From: an uncultured Blautia sp. | GTDB taxonomy: Bacteria > Bacillota > Clostridia > Lachnospirales > Lachnospiraceae | NCBI GenBank assembly: GCA_934424575.1 | Contig: CAKRXU010000038.1 | Coordinates: forward strand, 1-25,010 | DNA: 25,010 nt | Reading direction: 5' to 3' | Shown here: positions 1-7,515 of the stretch, one piece after another | Numbering within the stretch: the first letter of the stretch is position 1 | Layout: each line of letters opens with the position of its first letter | The notes under the pieces: generated by a model | What the model saw: the letters and a program-made list of their open reading frames with translations, nothing else | The model's database searches: none | What the model was told of the DNA's origin: nothing | Position numbers and translations under genes: made by a program

Positions 1-156
1 GGGACGATATAACACAAGGGAAAAAATAAGGGAAAGCTCACCTGCGACAAATCCAGTGTTTTCAAGGGTTTGCGGAGGATTTAATAACAAAATATAACAG
101 TTATTAAATCTCTTAAAACAGGTGAAATCTCAATCGGAGTTTAGGAAGTGAAACAT

Positions 157-561
157 ATGGATTTTAAGGCTTTTGATAGAAGCAAGTTGAATGAATATTC
201 CAGACAGGCAAAGGAATTATATGGCAATACACCAGAATATAAGGAGATGGAAGAAAAGCAAAAGAATCGAACTGAGGAAGATGAGAAAATCCTGGCAGAT
301 AGATTTATGCTTCTTTTTAAAGAAGCTGGAGAACTGAAAAATATGAATCCAGCATCTGATGATGCACAGAAACTTGTAAAGAGAATACAGGATTATATTA
401 CAGAAAACTTATATACTTGCACCAATAAGATTTTGCGTGGATTAGGGAAAATGTATTCAGGAGGTGGAGAGATTACCACGAATATTGATGCTTATGGTGG
501 AAAAAGTACAGCAATTTTCGTAGCGGATGCAATAGAAATATATTGTGATAATGCAGAATAA
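157..561 (+). CDS. Stand-alone TipAS domain protein, probable 5'-truncated MerR-family regulator
   Basis: The protein is almost entirely a TipAS antibiotic-recognition domain, the ligand-binding C-terminal part of TipAL/MerR-type regulators that bind cationic or thiopeptide drugs. Visible family features are the opening MDFKAFD, the helix ending KELYGNTPEYKEMEEK, the YITENLYTCTNKILRGLGKMY core and the closing AIEIYC. The N-terminal MerR helix-turn-helix and coiled coil are absent. Upstream in the same frame there is a TAG at 142-144 and tandem TAA at 82-87. I prefer ATG 157, with AGGAAG at 143-148 eight bases before it, over GTG 148. TipAS-only proteins do arise in nature by internal initiation in Streptomyces tipA, so a functional drug-sequestering protein is possible. 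Decay of a full regulator fits the in-frame stops at least as well. Domain call firm; functional status uncertain. Confidence 0.8.
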   Translation: MDFKAFDRSKLNEYSRQAKELYGNTPEYKEMEEKQKNRTEEDEKILADRFMLLFKEAGELKNMNPASDDAQKLVKRIQDYITENLYTCTNKILRGLGKMYSGGGEITTNIDAYGGKSTAIFVADAIEIYCDNAE

Positions 562-643
562 AATTGAAATTTTATCTATGCAGAACCTATGATAGTTATT
601 TTTTGTCGAACTGGTAAGATACAGAAAACAGCATAAGAATATC

Positions 644-672
644 TTGAATTCCCTGTATAAACCATATATAAT
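644..672 (+). promoter_or_regulatory. Sigma-A type promoter for the radical SAM / DUF2344 / RNase E-G operon
   Basis: TTGAAT at 644-649 and TATAAT at 667-672 are separated by 17 bases. They lie 66 bases before the ATG of the next gene, with no other gene between. Confidence 0.7.
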
Positions 673-737
673 AGGAATACTGTGAAGAAATATCTCTTCA
701 TGTAACTTGTTATATATGAACCTTCGAAAGGAAAATT

Positions 738-2609
738 ATGAGAAAACTAGCATTACGCGATGAAATACTCCTGCAGATCGACAAAGCCGCGCGTTATATC
801 GGCGGGGAAGTCAATGCAGTTATGAAGAACAAAGATGATGTGGATATCCGGTTTGCGATGGCGTTTCCGGATGTGTATGAGATCGGTATGTCAAATCTTG
901 GCATGATGATCTTATACGATATGTTTAATAAAAGGGACGACGTATGGTGTGAGCGTCTTTTTTCTCCGTGGACGGATCTGGACAAGATCATGCGCGAGGA
1001 GAAGATCCCGCTCTTTACTCTGGAGTCCCAGGATCCGGTGAAGGAGTTTGATTTCCTTGGGATCACTCTCGGATATGAGATGTGTTATACCAATGTACTT
1101 CAGCTTCTGGATCTCAGTGGAATTCCGTTCCGTGCAGCAGAACGTGCCGAAGATGATCCGCTCGTGATCGGTGGCGGTGCGTGTGCTTATAATCCGGAGC
1201 CACTGGCAGAGTTTTTTGACCTCTTCTATATCGGAGAGGGAGAGACCGTCTATGACGCTCTATTTGACGCATACAAGGCAAATAAGAAAGCCGGCGGCAG
1301 CAGGCAGGATTTCCTTTTGAAAGCCGCACAGATCCCGGGGATCTATGTGCCGTCTCTCTATGAAGTTACTTATAAAGAAGACGGTACGATCGAATCTTTC
1401 CGGCCAAAGCATGCAGATGTGCCGGAAAAAGTAGAAAAACAGCTCATCATCGACATGGACAGAGACTACAACAAGCTGGAAGCACCGGTTGTTCCGCATA
1501 TCAAGGCAACACAGGACCGTGTCACTCTGGAGATCCAGCGTGGCTGTATCCGAGGCTGCCGTTTCTGTCAGGCAGGTATGATCTACCGTCCGACAAGGGA
1601 GCGTGATGTGGAGACTCTCAAGGAATCTGCAAGGATCATGCTCAAAAATACCGGGCATGAGGAGATTTCCTTAAGTTCTCTGAGCTCCAGTGACTACAGT
1701 CAGCTCAAAGAAATCGTAAATTTCCTGATCGATGAATTCCGTGATGAGGCAGTCAATATTTCCCTGCCGTCTCTTCGAATCGATGCTTTTGCCCTGGATG
1801 TCATGAGCAAGGTGCAGGATGTCAAGAAAAGTAGCCTGACTTTTGCTCCGGAGGCGGGATCTCAGCGTCTTCGTAATGTGATCAACAAGGGACTTACCGA
1901 GGAAGATATCCTTCACGGTGCCGGCGAGGCCTTCAAGGGCGGCTGGAATCAGGTAAAACTTTATTTCATGCTCGGACTTCCGACAGAAACAGAGGATGAC
2001 ATGAAGGGGATCGCACATCTTGCCCAGAAGATCGCAGAAACTTATTATGAAGTCGTTCCGAAAGAACAGCGAAGAGGAAAGGTACAGATCAATGTCAGTA
2101 CATCTTTCTTTGTTCCGAAGCCGTTCACTCCGTTCCAGTGGGCTCCGATGTTCCGTGAGGAAGATTTTATTGAGAAAGCCAAAGTTGTCAAAAACGAGAT
2201 CCGTGCACAGTTAAACCAGAGAAGCATCCGTTACAACTGGCATGAGCCGGATGTTACCGTGCTGGAAGGATTCCTTGCAAGAGGCGACAGACGCTGTTCC
2301 AAAGTCATTCTCAAAGCATACGAAAAAGGTGCCCTTTATGATGCCTGGTCCGAAAGCTTCCATTACGATATCTGGAAAGAAGCTTTCAAAGAAACAGGTG
2401 TGGATATCGAATTCTATACCCTTCGTGAGCGCAGCACAGATGAGATCCTTCCATGGGATTTCATTGATGCAGGCGTGACCAAGAAGTTCCTGATCCGCGA
2501 GTGGGAGCAGGCAAAAGCAGAGACTGTAACACCGAACTGCCGTCAGAAATGTTCCGGCTGTGGTGTTCTCAAATACAAAGGAGGTGTGTGCTGTGAAAGT
2601 AAGAATTAA
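738..2609 (+). CDS. B12-binding-type radical SAM protein, TIGR03960 family (YgiQ-like)
   Basis: This is a 623-residue radical SAM enzyme. The N-terminal 200 or so residues resemble a cobalamin-binding-like fold (AFPDVYEIGMSNLGM near 43, VIGGGACAYNPEPLAEF near 143, IGEGE). The radical SAM core follows, with the iron-sulfur cysteines C270, C274 and C277 in GCIRGCRFC. The tail is Cys-rich (NCRQKCSGCG...GGVCC). The substrate is not established for this family. AAAGGA at 727-732 supports the ATG. The gene overlaps the next by 17 bases, and the same three genes commonly stand before rplU in Clostridia, so a role tied to RNA or the ribosome is a reasonable guess by context only. Family call confident, function unknown. 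Confidence 0.9.
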   Translation: MRKLALRDEILLQIDKAARYIGGEVNAVMKNKDDVDIRFAMAFPDVYEIGMSNLGMMILYDMFNKRDDVWCERLFSPWTDLDKIMREEKIPLFTLESQDPVKEFDFLGITLGYEMCYTNVLQLLDLSGIPFRAAERAEDDPLVIGGGACAYNPEPLAEFFDLFYIGEGETVYDALFDAYKANKKAGGSRQDFLLKAAQIPGIYVPSLYEVTYKEDGTIESFRPKHADVPEKVEKQLIIDMDRDYNKLEAPVVPHIKATQDRVTLEIQRGCIRGCRFCQAGMIYRPTRERDVETLKESARIMLKNTGHEEISLSSLSSSDYSQLKEIVNFLIDEFRDEAVNISLPSLRIDAFALDVMSKVQDVKKSSLTFAPEAGSQRLRNVINKGLTEEDILHGAGEAFKGGWNQVKLYFMLGLPTETEDDMKGIAHLAQKIAETYYEVVPKEQRRGKVQINVSTSFFVPKPFTPFQWAPMFREEDFIEKAKVVKNEIRAQLNQRSIRYNWHEPDVTVLEGFLARGDRRCSKVILKAYEKGALYDAWSESFHYDIWKEAFKETGVDIEFYTLRERSTDEILPWDFIDAGVTKKFLIREWEQAKAETVTPNCRQKCSGCGVLKYKGGVCCESKN

Positions 2610-3300
2610 ATTTGCAAAAACTGGTCATATGAAATTTGTAGGACATCTGGATACCATGCGTTATTTCCAGAAAGCGATCCGCCGTGCAGAACTGCCGGTC
2701 GCTTTTTCCGGCGGATACAGCCCGCATATGATCATGTCCTTCGCAGCACCTCTCGGCGTAGGAACCACAAGCCTCGGAGAATATTTTGACATGGAACTGA
2801 CAGATACCGTTCCGACAAAGGAGATCGAGGAACGTCTGAATGCAGTCATGGTGGATGGTGTTTCCGTATGTTCTGCCCGCCAGGTAGAGGATGGCAAGGC
2901 AAGTACAGCCATGGCACTGGTGGCAGCAGCTGATTATTTCGTACAGTTCCGTGAGGGAAAAGAACCTGCTGCATCCTGGAGGGAGAAACTGGATGAATTT
3001 CTTTCCCAGAAAGAGATCATCGTGACTAAGAAAACAAAGCGCAGTGAAAAAACCATAGACATCCGTCCGTATATTTATGAAATGCATCTCGACGGCGAGG
3101 GCGTTTTCGTGCAGCTCGCTTCTGCAAGCTCCAACTACACCAAACCGGAACTTGTCATGGACACCTTCCTTCAATGGATGGGAGAAGAGCCGCTTCCGTT
3201 CGCATACATGATCGAACGCCGCGAGATCTATGCCAACAAAGGCGATGAAGAACACCGGAAACTTATTTCTATGGAAGCATTAGGTGAAGAAGTTGAATAA
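2593..3300 (+). CDS. DUF2344 / TIGR03936 family protein
   Basis: A 235-residue protein of the family that follows, or is fused to, the YgiQ-like radical SAM protein. It opens KVRIKFAKTGHMKFVGHLD and continues with AIRRAELPVAFSGGYSPHM and LGVGTTSLGEY, all typical of DUF2344. The start is GTG 2593, placed by AAGGAGG at 2578-2584, eight bases upstream. An earlier in-frame ATG at 2560 lies inside the upstream gene and has no such signal. The gene overlaps its neighbours by 17 bases on both sides, which implies translational coupling. The biochemical role is not known; co-occurrence suggests it works with the radical SAM enzyme. Confidence 0.88.
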   Translation: MKVRIKFAKTGHMKFVGHLDTMRYFQKAIRRAELPVAFSGGYSPHMIMSFAAPLGVGTTSLGEYFDMELTDTVPTKEIEERLNAVMVDGVSVCSARQVEDGKASTAMALVAAADYFVQFREGKEPAASWREKLDEFLSQKEIIVTKKTKRSEKTIDIRPYIYEMHLDGEGVFVQLASASSNYTKPELVMDTFLQWMGEEPLPFAYMIERREIYANKGDEEHRKLISMEALGEEVE

Positions 3301-4513
3301 GCTGATCATTACGGAAATGCTCCTTGACGAAGTACTCTGTACTGTCTGTGCAGTCGTCAGAGACCAGAAGGTGGTAGAACTTCGTCTGGAGCCATCCGGA
3401 AAGAAAAATACTCTGAACAATATTTATGTAGGACAAGTCGAAAACATTGCCGCCAATATCCAGGCGGCTTTTGTCCGTTTAAGCGATTCCGTAAACGGCT
3501 ATCTGCCACTGAACCAGTGCACAAATGCCATCTTCACAGACGGACGAAAATCAGACCAGCCCCTGCGTCCGGGCGACCAGCTCCTGGTCCAGATTAACCG
3601 CGAAGCCATGAAAGGAAAACTTCCCGCCCTGACCGCAAACCTGAACTTTTCCGGCAAATACCTCGTCCTCACCACCGGCAACCGTAAAATAGGCTTCTCC
3701 AACAAACTTTCCAAAGAAGAGAGCAGCCTTCTAAACAAATGGCTGGAAGAAGAACGAAACCTCCCAGACCGTCCCTACGGCCTCATCGCCCGCACCAACG
3801 CCGCCGAAGCTACCAAAGAAGAATTCCTCCACGAACTCGAATTCCTCAAAAAACAATACCAAAAAACAGCCATCCACGGCCGCAACCGCACCTGCTACAG
3901 CCTTTTATATGAATCAGAATCGTTCTACCTGGCAGCAGTCCGCGACATCTATACACGTGACCTCGATGAGATCGTTACAGACATCCCAGCCATTTACGAA
4001 AAAATTTCCGAGTACCTAAGCGAATTCCAACCAGACAAACTACAAATCCTGAACTTATACCAGGACAAACTCCTTCCATTATATAAACTATACAGCCTGG
4101 AATCCGCAATCGACGAAGTACGTCACGAAAAAATCTGGCTCAAAAGCGGAGGCTTCCTAGTCATCCAACAAACCGAAGCCTTCGTCTCCATAGACGTAAA
4201 CAGCGGCAAATACACCGCCAAGAAAAAAGCCGAAGAAACCTACCGAAAGATCAACCTGGAAGCCGCCACAGAAATTGCCCGTCAAATCCGCCTCCGCAAC
4301 CTCTCCGGCATCATCCTAGTTGATTTCATCAACATGCAAAACCCCGACCACCAGGACGAACTCTTCCACGTTCTCCAGAAACACCTACGCAAAGACCCAG
4401 TCAAATGCAAAGCAATAGACATCACCCCACTGCACATCCTAGAAATGACCCGCCAAAAAGTCCGCCGCCCACTAATAGAAGACCTAAGAGACCTACATCA
4501 ACAGCAGCAGTGA
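3284..4513 (+). CDS. rng: Ribonuclease E/G family endoribonuclease, lacking the zinc-link
   Basis: A 409-residue single-strand-specific endoribonuclease of the RNase E/G family, expected to process rRNA and decay mRNA. An S1 RNA-binding domain spans about 40-120 (IYVGQVENIAANIQAAFVRL...GYLP, PGDQLLVQI). The two catalytic aspartates are visible: D304 in SIDVNSG and D347 in LVDFINM, close to D303 and D346 of E. coli RNase E. The protein stops at RQKVRRPL plus a short Gln-rich tail, just where the family normally continues into the CPxCxG zinc-link that holds the dimer together, so it must dimerise differently or not at all. The start is GTG 3284, overlapping the previous gene; TTG 3293 is an alternative. 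From about 3580 onward the coding strand becomes very C-rich and G-poor, unlike its neighbours. Confidence 0.88.
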   Translation: MKKLNKLIITEMLLDEVLCTVCAVVRDQKVVELRLEPSGKKNTLNNIYVGQVENIAANIQAAFVRLSDSVNGYLPLNQCTNAIFTDGRKSDQPLRPGDQLLVQINREAMKGKLPALTANLNFSGKYLVLTTGNRKIGFSNKLSKEESSLLNKWLEEERNLPDRPYGLIARTNAAEATKEEFLHELEFLKKQYQKTAIHGRNRTCYSLLYESESFYLAAVRDIYTRDLDEIVTDIPAIYEKISEYLSEFQPDKLQILNLYQDKLLPLYKLYSLESAIDEVRHEKIWLKSGGFLVIQQTEAFVSIDVNSGKYTAKKKAEETYRKINLEAATEIARQIRLRNLSGIILVDFINMQNPDHQDELFHVLQKHLRKDPVKCKAIDITPLHILEMTRQKVRRPLIEDLRDLHQQQQ

Positions 4514-4568
4514 CATTAAGCAATTAATAATATAATATAGAAGCAATCCGTGCCGCAGTTCAAAAATC

Positions 4569-4596
4569 TATTAACATAATATTATTTATGTAAACT
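4569..4596 (+). other. dif-like Xer recombination site (candidate)
   Basis: This 28-bp sequence has the 11-6-11 layout of a dif site: left arm TATTAACATAA, centre TATTAT, right arm TTATGTAAACT. The right arm is identical to the XerD-binding arm of the B. subtilis dif site as I remember it, and the left arm ends in CATAA like XerC arms of other bacteria. It lies 55 bases after the RNase gene. A second copy of the right arm occurs at 9180-9190, so this may instead be a recurring intergenic motif. Confidence 0.45.
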
Positions 4597-4608
4597 CACC
4601 AACTCCCA

Positions 4609-4632
4609 GCGGAACAGCGCAGCGCCTTCCGC
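4609..4632 (+). repeat. GC-rich inverted repeat after the dif-like site
   Basis: GCGGAA at 4609-4614 pairs with TTCCGC at 4627-4632 around a GCGC-rich 12-base loop. It belongs to a GC-rich block of about 130 bases (4598-4726) that stands out in AT-rich intergenic DNA. It may be part of a dispersed intergenic repeat. Confidence 0.45.
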
Positions 4633-4671
4633 GTCCCTCAAACGACGGTTTTAGCGGTGGCCAAAAAGGGG

Positions 4672-4742
4672 GTGCGCGAGGGGGAAATTCGGCCGTTCGC
4701 AACTCCGAGATCGTCCCCCTCGCACGGTTTTAATATTTTTTT
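4672..4742 (+). terminator. Large hairpin terminator after RNase E/G gene
   Basis: The left arm at 4672-4685 (GTGCG, then AGGGGGA after a 2-base bulge) pairs with TCCCCCTCGCAC at 4714-4725. A short inner TCGG/CCGA stem extends it. T-rich DNA follows (TTTT at 4728-4731 and a run at 4736-4742). It separates the upstream operon from the rplU promoter. It is larger than usual, and the T-tract is not immediately adjacent. Confidence 0.6.
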
Positions 4743-4761
4743 AAATTTTAGAAAAAAACAC

Positions 4762-4790
4762 TTGACGAATAAACTACATCATGCTATCAT
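4762..4790 (+). promoter_or_regulatory. Sigma-A type promoter for the rplU operon
   Basis: TTGACG at 4762-4767 and TATCAT at 4785-4790 lie 17 bases apart, and TGC directly before the -10 box makes it an extended -10 promoter. Transcription should begin near 4797, leaving a leader of about 94 bases. Confidence 0.75.
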
Positions 4791-4796
4791 ACAGAA

Positions 4797-4880
4797 GATG
4801 CCGCACAGAGAGGTTTAAGAGCATGAGATTTTACTAAAAAATCCTCATCCCACCACATCTGGCGAGTAAAGTTCATAGGA
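4797..4880 (+). ncRNA. 5' leader of rplU, candidate L21 ribosomal protein leader
   Basis: The transcribed leader before rplU sits exactly where Firmicutes carry the autoregulatory L21 leader (Rfam L21_leader). It can form a bulged hairpin from GAGATTT and AAATCCTC around 4826-4846. I infer the family from position and from the presence of structure, not from a full match to the consensus. A covariance-model search would decide. Confidence 0.5.
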
Positions 4881-4890
4881 GGTGCCACAG

Positions 4891-5196
4891 ATGTACGCAA
4901 TTATTGCAACAGGTGGTAAACAGTACAAAGTTGCCGAGGGCGACGTAATCAGAGTTGAGAAACTCGGTGTTGAAGCTGGTGAAACCGTTACTTTTGATAA
5001 CGTTCTTGCAGTTAGCAACGAAGGTTTAAAAGTTGGAGCAGATGTAGCTAATGCCAGTGTTACCGCTTCTGTAGTTGAAAACGGAAAAGCTAAAAAAGTT
5101 ATCGTTTACAAATACAAAAGAAAAACTGGATATCACAAGAAAAACGGTCACAGACAGCAGTTCACTAAAGTTAAAATCGAAAAGATCAACGCTTAA
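4891..5196 (+). CDS. rplU: 50S ribosomal protein L21
   Basis: A 101-residue L21, a component of the large ribosomal subunit that contacts 23S rRNA. Hallmarks are the opening MYAIIATGGKQYKV and the basic C-terminal stretch KRKTGYHKKNGHRQQFTKVKI. The start is ATG 4891, set eight bases after a perfect AGGAGG at 4877-4882. The in-frame GTG at 4882 overlaps that signal and is rejected. The gene leads the operon rplU-prp-rpmA, the standard Firmicutes order, and has its own promoter and leader. Confidence 0.97.
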   Translation: MYAIIATGGKQYKVAEGDVIRVEKLGVEAGETVTFDNVLAVSNEGLKVGADVANASVTASVVENGKAKKVIVYKYKRKTGYHKKNGHRQQFTKVKIEKINA

Positions 5197-5208
5197 TCTG
5201 GTGTTTGC

Positions 5209-5529
5209 ATGATTACAGTGACAGTCAGTAAGAAGAACAATTCCTATGTCAGTTTCACATCCAAAGGACATGCCGGATACGCAGAAGAGGGATACGACAT
5301 CATATGTGCCGCTGTTTCCGCTCTCGTGATCAACACGGTAAATTCCCTGGATCAGCTGACGAAAGATCATATAGAGGCAGAGGAGAGTGACGGCTTCGTA
5401 TCCTTCACTTTTACCGAACCGATTTCAGAAGGGGGAACTCTTCTGATGGATTCCCTTGTTCTCGGACTGACAGAAATTGAGCATAGTTATTCAAAACGTT
5501 ATTTAAAAGTAAAAGTCAGGGAGGTGTAA
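5209..5529 (+). CDS. prp: Ribosomal-processing cysteine protease Prp
   Basis: A 106-residue cysteine protease that removes the N-terminal extension of ribosomal protein L27 in Firmicutes and related phyla. The catalytic pair is visible as H21 in the GHAGYA motif and C33 in DIICAAVS. Length and position, between rplU and rpmA, are exactly those of the family (formerly YsxB/DUF464). The L27 encoded immediately downstream carries the matching extension, so enzyme and substrate are co-transcribed. The Shine-Dalgarno is weak, suggesting modest translation relative to the flanking ribosomal proteins. Confidence 0.95.
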   Translation: MITVTVSKKNNSYVSFTSKGHAGYAEEGYDIICAAVSALVINTVNSLDQLTKDHIEAEESDGFVSFTFTEPISEGGTLLMDSLVLGLTEIEHSYSKRYLKVKVREV

Positions 5530-5533
5530 TGAC

Positions 5534-5821
5534 ATGATGAAAATGAACCTTCAGTTATTCGCACATAAAAAAGGTGTTGGTTCTACAAAGAACGGCCGTG
5601 ACTCCGAGTCTAAGAGATTAGGTGCCAAAAGAGCAGACGGACAGTTTGTTAAAGCTGGAAACATCCTTTACAGACAGCGTGGAACAAAGATTCACCCAGG
5701 TGAAAATGTAGGCTGCGGTAAAGACTATACATTATTTGCACTGACAGATGGTGTAGTAAGATTCACCAGAAAAGGACGCGATAAGAAACAGGTTTCTATC
5801 GTTCCGGTAGAGGCAGAATAA
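5534..5821 (+). CDS. rpmA: 50S ribosomal protein L27 with cleavable N-terminal extension
   Basis: A 95-residue L27, whose N terminus reaches the peptidyl transferase centre. The sequence begins MMKMNLQLF followed by AHKKGVGSTKNGRD. This is the Firmicutes extension cut by Prp after the Phe, so mature L27 would start with AHKKG. The remainder (KRLGAKRADGQFV, GNILYRQRGTKIHPG, RFTRKGRDKKQVS) is standard L27. GGGAGG at 5519-5524 lies nine bases before the first of three in-frame ATGs (5534, 5537, 5543). A terminator-like hairpin follows at 5835-5870. Confidence 0.97.
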   Translation: MMKMNLQLFAHKKGVGSTKNGRDSESKRLGAKRADGQFVKAGNILYRQRGTKIHPGENVGCGKDYTLFALTDGVVRFTRKGRDKKQVSIVPVEAE

Positions 5822-5834
5822 TCAAGTTCAGCGT

Positions 5835-5870
5835 AAGGCTTCAAATCGTTCAGGTTTGGAGCCTTTCTTT
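5835..5870 (+). terminator. Intrinsic terminator or attenuator between rpmA and obgE
   Basis: AAGGCTTCAAA at 5835-5845 pairs with TTTGGAGCCTT at 5855-5865 (11 bp, one wobble) around a 9-base loop, followed by TCTTT. The interrupted U-tract suggests partial read-through into obgE, for which I see no clear separate promoter. Confidence 0.65.
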
Positions 5871-5899
5871 GAATTCAAAATAAAAGAGGAGCGACATAT

Positions 5900-7192
5900 A
5901 TGTTTGCAGACAGAGCAAAAATTATCATCCGTTCAGGAAAAGGCGGAGATGGACATGTAAGCTTCCGCCGAGAGCTGTACGTGCCGAATGGCGGTCCTGA
6001 CGGCGGAGACGGAGGAAGAGGCGGAGACGTGATCTTCGAAGTAGACGAAGGTCAGAATACGCTTGGAGAATACCGTCATAAGAGAAAATTTAAGGCACAG
6101 GACGGACAGGAAGGCGGCAAGAAACGCTGCCACGGAGCTGACGGCGATGATATCGTCCTCAAAGTTCCGGAAGGAACCGTTATCATGGAAGCACAGTCAC
6201 GCAAGGTCATTGCGGATATGTCCGGTGAGAACCGCAGACAGATCGTGCTCAAAGGAGGAAGAGGCGGCAAGGGAAACCAGCATTATGCGACAGCAACCAT
6301 GCAGGTTCCGAAGTATGCACAGCCGGGACAGCCTGCACAGGAGCTGGAAGTTCTTCTGGAACTTAAGGTGATCGCAGACGTAGGACTTGTAGGATTCCCG
6401 AATGTCGGCAAATCCACTTTCCTTTCCAGAGTCACCAATGCACAGCCAAAGATCGCCAACTATCACTTCACAACACTGAGCCCGAACCTTGGTGTGGTAG
6501 ATACTGAGAATGGCGGATTTGTTATCGCAGATATCCCGGGACTGATCGAGGGAGCATCCGAGGGTGTTGGTCTTGGACATGAATTCCTGAGACACATTGA
6601 GCGTACCCGTGTCCTTGTGCATATCGTAGATGCTGCATCTACAGAAGGCCGTGATCCGGTGGACGATATCCATAAGATCAACAAGGAACTGGAAGCATAC
6701 AATCCGGAGATCGCAGCAAGACCGCAACTCATTGCGGCAAACAAGATCGACTGCATTTTTGACGACGGAGAGGAAAATCCGATCGACCGTCTCAAAGCAG
6801 AATTTGAACCACAGGGAATCAAAGTTTATCCGATCTCAGCAGTAACAGGCCAAGGGCTTAAGGAACTCATTTATGGGATCAAAGAGCTTCTGAACAGCGC
6901 ACCGGCAGAGAAAATCGTATTTGAACAGGAATTCTTCCCGGAGGACGAACTGTTTGCAGAGAATCTTCCATTTACAGTAGAGAGAGATCCGGATGATCCG
7001 GAGATCTTCATCGTAGAGGGACCGAAGATCGAAAAAATGCTCGGATATACCAACCTCGATTCCGAGAAAGGCTTCGCATTCTTCCAGCGTTTCCTCAAAG
7101 AAGGCGGAATTCTGGAGGAACTGGAAAAAGCTGGTATCGAAGAAGGAAACACAGTCCGTATGTACGGCTTTGACTTTGATTATTATAAATAG
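5900..7192 (+). CDS. obgE: GTPase ObgE/CgtA
   Basis: A 430-residue Obg GTPase acting in late assembly of the 50S subunit and in stress and cell-cycle control. The glycine-rich Obg fold covers about 1-158 (GGDGHVSFRRE, NGGPDGGDGGRGGD, KGGRGGKGN). The G domain follows, with G1 GFPNVGKS at 165-172, DIPG at 211-214 and NKID at 281-284. The C-terminal OCT domain spans about 355-430 (FTVERDPDDPEIFIVEGP...NTVRMYGFDFDYYK). Length is typical for Firmicutes with an OCT domain. AGAGGAG precedes the ATG. It is followed at short distance by yhbY, another 50S assembly factor. Confidence 0.97.
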   Translation: MFADRAKIIIRSGKGGDGHVSFRRELYVPNGGPDGGDGGRGGDVIFEVDEGQNTLGEYRHKRKFKAQDGQEGGKKRCHGADGDDIVLKVPEGTVIMEAQSRKVIADMSGENRRQIVLKGGRGGKGNQHYATATMQVPKYAQPGQPAQELEVLLELKVIADVGLVGFPNVGKSTFLSRVTNAQPKIANYHFTTLSPNLGVVDTENGGFVIADIPGLIEGASEGVGLGHEFLRHIERTRVLVHIVDAASTEGRDPVDDIHKINKELEAYNPEIAARPQLIAANKIDCIFDDGEENPIDRLKAEFEPQGIKVYPISAVTGQGLKELIYGIKELLNSAPAEKIVFEQEFFPEDELFAENLPFTVERDPDDPEIFIVEGPKIEKMLGYTNLDSEKGFAFFQRFLKEGGILEELEKAGIEEGNTVRMYGFDFDYYK

Positions 7193-7206
7193 AAAGGTCT
7201 GAAAAT

Positions 7207-7497
7207 ATGACAAGCAAACAGAGAGCATACCTGAAAGGGCTTGCAATGAAAATGGAACCGATCATGCAGCTTGGCAAAGGTTCTGTCACACCGGAAAACA
7301 CAGCGGCTGTTGACGAAGCACTTGCAGCAAGAGAACTGATCAAGATCAGTGTACTTCAGAACTGCCTGGATGATCCGCGTCAGATGGCAGAGGTTCTGGC
7401 AGAAAGAACACATGCCCAGGTCGTACAGGTCATCGGACGAAAGATCGTTCTGTACCGCGAAGGCAAGAAAGAAAAGAAAAAGATCATTCTTCCGTAA
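7207..7497 (+). CDS. yhbY: YhbY-type CRM-domain RNA-binding protein
   Basis: A 96-residue single CRM domain protein. The family binds pre-50S particles and is thought to help large-subunit assembly. The motifs TSKQRAYLKGLA, PIMQLGKGSVT and RELIKISVLQNC, and the closing QVIGRKIVLYRE, are characteristic. It is followed by a Lys-rich tail. It begins 14 bases after obgE and ends 18 bases before the nadD fusion, so it is almost certainly co-transcribed. Family assignment is strong; the molecular role is inferred from homologues. Confidence 0.93.
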   Translation: MTSKQRAYLKGLAMKMEPIMQLGKGSVTPENTAAVDEALAARELIKISVLQNCLDDPRQMAEVLAERTHAQVVQVIGRKIVLYREGKKEKKKIILP

Positions 7498-7515
7498 CAT
7501 CAGGGAGGAACAGGT

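Noticed and set aside
5026..5370. 114-codon minus-strand frame opposite rplU and prp
   Set aside because: It is antisense to two well-supported genes and has no initiation signal.
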